DNA from: Nostoc sp. NIES-4103
Lineage (GTDB): Bacteria; Cyanobacteriota; Cyanobacteriia; Cyanobacteriales; Nostocaceae
Length of the DNA: 64,000 bases
Reading direction: 5' to 3'
Assembly (NCBI RefSeq): GCF_002368335.1
Contig: NZ_AP018288.1
Location: 2,013,355 to 2,077,354, forward strand
Positions within the stretch are counted from its first letter, which is position 1. Each line of letters opens with the position of its first letter. The notes under the pieces are model-generated. The model was not told the DNA's origin. It did not search any database and saw only the letters and a program-made list of their open reading frames with translations. Positions 61,406 to 64,000 of this stretch are shown here, piece after piece. A program made the position numbers and the translations under genes.

Positions 61406-62488
61406 ATGAATCTATACAACTCCCTTAGGGCCCTCGGTATTGCTGACCCTAGCGGCACCGGCTGGTTAGCAGTGGTATTTACGTTTCTTTTGGCTTGCCT
61501 AGTAACGTGGCGTTTGATTCCCACAGTCCGCAATTTTGCCCTGCGGGTAGGTTGGGCTGACCAACCAAACGCACGACGATTGAATCGAGAACCTTTGCCG
61601 AATGCAGGAGGCTTGGCTATTTATGCAGGAGTGATTGCCGCATTGGTACTAGCTAGCCTCTTACGACCCATTGAATTACAAAGTGTATTGGCTCAAGTGC
61701 TGACTATTTTACTAGGAGGTTCAATCCTAGTGCTGGTTGGCTTTATCGATGACCAGTTCGGCTTACCCCCCTCTGTTCGCTTGTGGGCACAAATTGTCAC
61801 AGCATTGTTACTTTTTGCTAATGGCATCAACATTGCCGTTAATTTTGGCACACCCATCGACTCATTTTTGTCAATGATCCTGACAGTACTTTGGGTAGTA
61901 GGTATTACCAATGCCATCAATTTGATGGATGGGATGGATGGATTAGCAGGAGGAGTCAGTTTTATTACTGCCATGAGTTTGCTGGGGGTCGCAGCCCAAT
62001 TTCCCAACAAAGCGGCAGCTACCTTAGTTTTGGCAGCTTTAGGAGGCGCTGCCTTGGGCTTTTTGCGGCACAACTTCCACCCCTCACGCATTATCATGGG
62101 TGATGCTGGGGCATACTTTTTCGGTTATGTGCTGGCTGCAACCAGTATTTTAGGAGACTTACAAATAACTACGGTCTTCTCCTTAATACCTACAGTTTTA
62201 TTTTTGCTGTTGCCAGTTTTAGACACTACCCAAGTGTTTGTCAGACGGCTATTGGCAGGAAAGAACCCCCTAAGTACCCCAGGTAAAGATCACTTGCATC
62301 ATCGGTTGCTGGCTTGGGGATTCTCTCAGCGCCACGCCGCATTCACCCTTTGGGCGATTACCTTAATTACCAACATGCTAGCCATGTCAGTACGAGGTAT
62401 GCCATTGGTAGTCATAATTGCCACTGCTAGTAGTATTGTCGTCCTTTTAGGCTTGACCATTTGGCAAAGAATCCGCCAGCAGACCTGA
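61406..62488 (+). CDS. WecA/MraY-family undecaprenyl-phosphate sugar-1-phosphate transferase
   Basis: About 360 residues from the ATG at 61406; an in-frame TTG at 61394 is an alternative. There are about ten membrane segments. Signature motifs: ADQPNARRLNREPLPNAGGLAIYAG, VGFIDDQFGLPPSVRLWAQI, NAINLMDGMDGLAGG, and HNFHPSRIIMGDAGAYFFGY with the later HLHHRLLAWG. It transfers a HexNAc-1-phosphate to the lipid carrier for surface polysaccharide or related glycans. The closest type is WecA/TagO rather than MraY. It is divergent from groEL. Confidence 0.9.
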   Translation: MNLYNSLRALGIADPSGTGWLAVVFTFLLACLVTWRLIPTVRNFALRVGWADQPNARRLNREPLPNAGGLAIYAGVIAALVLASLLRPIELQSVLAQVLTILLGGSILVLVGFIDDQFGLPPSVRLWAQIVTALLLFANGINIAVNFGTPIDSFLSMILTVLWVVGITNAINLMDGMDGLAGGVSFITAMSLLGVAAQFPNKAAATLVLAALGGAALGFLRHNFHPSRIIMGDAGAYFFGYVLAATSILGDLQITTVFSLIPTVLFLLLPVLDTTQVFVRRLLAGKNPLSTPGKDHLHHRLLAWGFSQRHAAFTLWAITLITNMLAMSVRGMPLVVIIATASSIVVLLGLTIWQRIRQQT

Positions 62489-62705
62489 GTTAAAAGTTAG
62501 GAGTTAGGAGTTGGGAGTTAGGAGTTTTTCACTCAATCTAACTTTTAACTTCTTACTCACCACTCAGCATCTTGGTCAAAATTACTGTAGTTTATGCGAT
62601 CGCTCAAGAAAATAAATTTATGATCACTATTTTCTTGTAATCAAGTATTTTGGGATAAAAATGATGACAGAATTTCAATGAAAATCCCGTTCCCAGAAAT
62701 TTAGC
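62489..62705. repeat. Intergenic STRR (gttagga) and AT-rich DNA
   Basis: Four gttagga-type heptamers at 62496-62526 and an inverted partner ctaacttttaac at 62538-62549; then a plain AT-rich upstream region for the Nudix gene. Confidence 0.75.
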
Positions 62706-63239
62706 ATGATCAACGCTGACAAGACCATTTTTAGCAATGAGTGGATTGAAGTTAAGAAAACGCTGAAAGGATTTTACTATTTACAAAGAAAGGGAAAAAA
62801 CTCAGTTGCAGTTTTTCTGCTAAGAAAAAATGATACTAATCCTGAAAAATATGAAGTTCTAATTAGGCAGCAGCCACTTTGTATTGATAATGTAGTAATC
62901 AATGGGATGTTAAGGCTCTTTCCCTGTCCGATTACTGGTGCATTAGATGAAGGTGAATCACCAGAAGCAGCAGCCATTAGAGAAGTTTATGAAGAATCTG
63001 GTTTTTCAGTTGAGGTTTTACCTCTAGGAAAGTACATTGTTGGTACTCAGACGAATGAAATTTGCTATATGTATTATGCTGATGTGACTGGTGTAGAACC
63101 AGATATTGCACAGCAGGATGGTAGTTATCATGAATCTATTAGTAAAAATGAATGGCATCCTTTTGAGTATTTAAATCAATGTGAATACTCGGCTTGCCAA
63201 ATAGGTTTTTTTAAACTAAGAGATATTTTGTATAAATAA
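62706..63239 (+). CDS. Nudix hydrolase
   Basis: A 177-residue protein with an intact Nudix box at about residues 78-100 (GALDEGESPEAAAIREVYEESGF, G-x5-E-x7-REUxEExGU). It hydrolyses a nucleoside diphosphate linked to another moiety; substrate unknown. The N-terminal part (SNEWIEVKKTLKGFYYLQRKGKNSVAVFLLRKN) forms the start of the fold. It is AT-richer than its neighbours. The downstream gene is a two-TM protein 410 bp away. Confidence 0.87.
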   Translation: MINADKTIFSNEWIEVKKTLKGFYYLQRKGKNSVAVFLLRKNDTNPEKYEVLIRQQPLCIDNVVINGMLRLFPCPITGALDEGESPEAAAIREVYEESGFSVEVLPLGKYIVGTQTNEICYMYYADVTGVEPDIAQQDGSYHESISKNEWHPFEYLNQCEYSACQIGFFKLRDILYK

Positions 63240-63649
63240 AAATATTAAATTGAAGAATTCAGCTATCCTGTATTCAAGAGTCAAAATGCTTTTCTTAGCG
63301 GTCTGAATCACCCACGTTCTTGAATACCACTAAATCTATTATTTAGTGGAGGTCTTAGAGGATGTTTTAAAAGTCATGATTGATGTATCAAAAATTTTTT
63401 ACCCCTCCCTAACCCTCCCCTTATAAAGGGGAGGGAACCGGATTTTATTGTTTCCCCCATCAAGGGGAGGGAACCGGGTTTTATTGTTTCCCCCCTTTAT
63501 AAGGGGGGATTAAGGGGGGTGATAATTCGATTAAAATCAAAACAAAATACTACTTTTCAAACATCCTCTTAAACCCACTTATTCATCCGCGTTTTTGTAC
63601 ATAATTCATACTGAATTCTGTTTGACAAACTTATTTTTACATAATAACT
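63240..63649. other. Intergenic region with hairpin and MITE
   Basis: A hairpin at 63327-63349 (CCACTAAAT, ctatt, ATTTAGTGG) lies after the Nudix gene and could end its transcript. The MITE-like element at 63355-63571 follows at once. The rest is AT-rich and should hold the promoter of the next gene. Confidence 0.6.
63355..63571. mobile_element. MITE-like element, family 1 copy B
   Basis: Ends GAGGATGTTTTAAAAGT (63358-63374) and ACTTTTCAAACATCCTC (63552-63568) are inverted repeats. They are flanked by a 3-bp direct repeat TTA (63355-63357 and 63569-63571). The interior has paired arms (cccctccctaaccctcccc, aaggggaggg, aaggggggattaagggggg). Same family as 16202-16378. Confidence 0.82.
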
Positions 63650-64000
63650 ATGAATCCAAACAACCAAAATTTAATCAAAGAAAACCGAGACTACCTTGTA
63701 AAACAAAGTGAAATGCTGCAAGCTGTTGTTACTCGTATGGCTAGCAATTCACTAGCAGTCAAACAACTAGGTTTTAGTATCTGGACTGCGTTAGTAGGAT
63801 TTGGTTTTACGAATAAAACTCCATCTTTATTTGTGCTGGCTATTATCTCTGTGATATTACTAGCTTTGTTGGATATGTATTACCTGTTTTTAGAGAGACG
63901 TTTTCGTACTAACTTTAACCGTCTGACAGAGTTATTGTGCGGTTTCGATAAAGACGCACTAGAAAATATGAAAAATTTAAAGGGCAATTTTATAAAGTTA
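63650..64000 (+). CDS. Two-TM protein, cut by the window edge
   Basis: The frame is open from the ATG at 63650 to the end of the window (117 codons, partial). It reads MNPNNQNLIKENRDYL, VKQSEMLQAVVTRMASN, then two adjacent hydrophobic segments (FSIWTALVGFGF and LFVLAIISVILLALLDM). After the second comes YYLFLERRFRTNFNRLTELL. A cytosolic polar N-terminus, a tight two-helix hairpin and a basic exit resemble the two-TM effector proteins predicted in nucleotide-signalling defence systems. This is only a shape resemblance. The rest of the gene is not available. Confidence 0.7.
   Translation, partial: MNPNNQNLIKENRDYLVKQSEMLQAVVTRMASNSLAVKQLGFSIWTALVGFGFTNKTPSLFVLAIISVILLALLDMYYLFLERRFRTNFNRLTELLCGFDKDALENMKNLKGNFIKL

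Overview
The window reads as chromosomal DNA of a filamentous, heterocyst-type cyanobacterium of the Nostoc/Anabaena group. The evidence is the dense HIP1 octamer (gcgatcgc), the many 7-9 bp short tandem repeats (STRR) and hairpin repeats between genes, an RNase P RNA gene carrying an STRR block, and cyanobacterial genes such as crtH, psb32, nucA/nuiA and an ethylene-receptor-type histidine kinase. No tRNA, rRNA, CRISPR array or intact transposase was recognised.

Layout. 1-13 kb is mostly housekeeping: a YggT-family membrane protein, upp, a candidate small RNA just before crtH, purT, a pentapeptide-repeat protein, an ABC-F ATPase, a band-7 protein divergent from an ABC exporter, and a small protein that may be the carboxysome factor CcmS. 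12.5-14.2 kb holds a secreted alpha/beta hydrolase.

14.4-29.8 kb is the standout: eleven genes on the minus strand that look like one secondary-metabolite locus. In transcription order they are DAHP synthase, phenylalanine ammonia-lyase, an acyl-CoA ligase, a ScyA-like thiamine-diphosphate enzyme, a KAS III-like enzyme, an atypical SDR, two secreted six-repeat beta-propeller proteins, a secreted tyrosinase, AroH chorismate mutase and a TyrA-type prephenate dehydrogenase. Shikimate supply (aroF, aroH, tyrA) would feed aromatic precursors. PAL and the ligase would give an activated cinnamate. The ThDP and KAS III-like enzymes could make C-C or acyl bonds. The exported propeller proteins and tyrosinase could finish the product outside the cytoplasm. 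The set resembles the scytonemin locus (ScyA, ScyD/E/F, tyrosinase, TyrA, AroG types) joined to a phenylpropanoid entry route. A 45 bp element upstream of both aroF and PAL and a palindrome upstream of aroF suggest joint regulation.

30-43 kb carries an M28 peptidase, a SafE/DsbD-like membrane protein with a secreted partner, a NucA nuclease with its NuiA inhibitor, galE, a second ABC exporter, an ethylene-receptor histidine kinase and a HupE-like protein. 43-56 kb carries an exopolysaccharide sugar transferase, surE, psb32, TPR and GNAT proteins, a RibD-like reductase, a sensor kinase overlapping an oxidoreductase, and rnc. 55.9-56.4 kb is the wreck of an LRR-ROCO-TIR gene. rnpB, corA, groEL with CIRCE, a WecA-like transferase and a Nudix hydrolase follow, and a two-TM protein runs off the right edge.

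Intergenic DNA holds at least four families of small inverted-repeat elements and many STRR arrays, several of which have invaded coding or RNA genes in place. All functional calls come from reading the sequence and recalled family knowledge; no database search was run.
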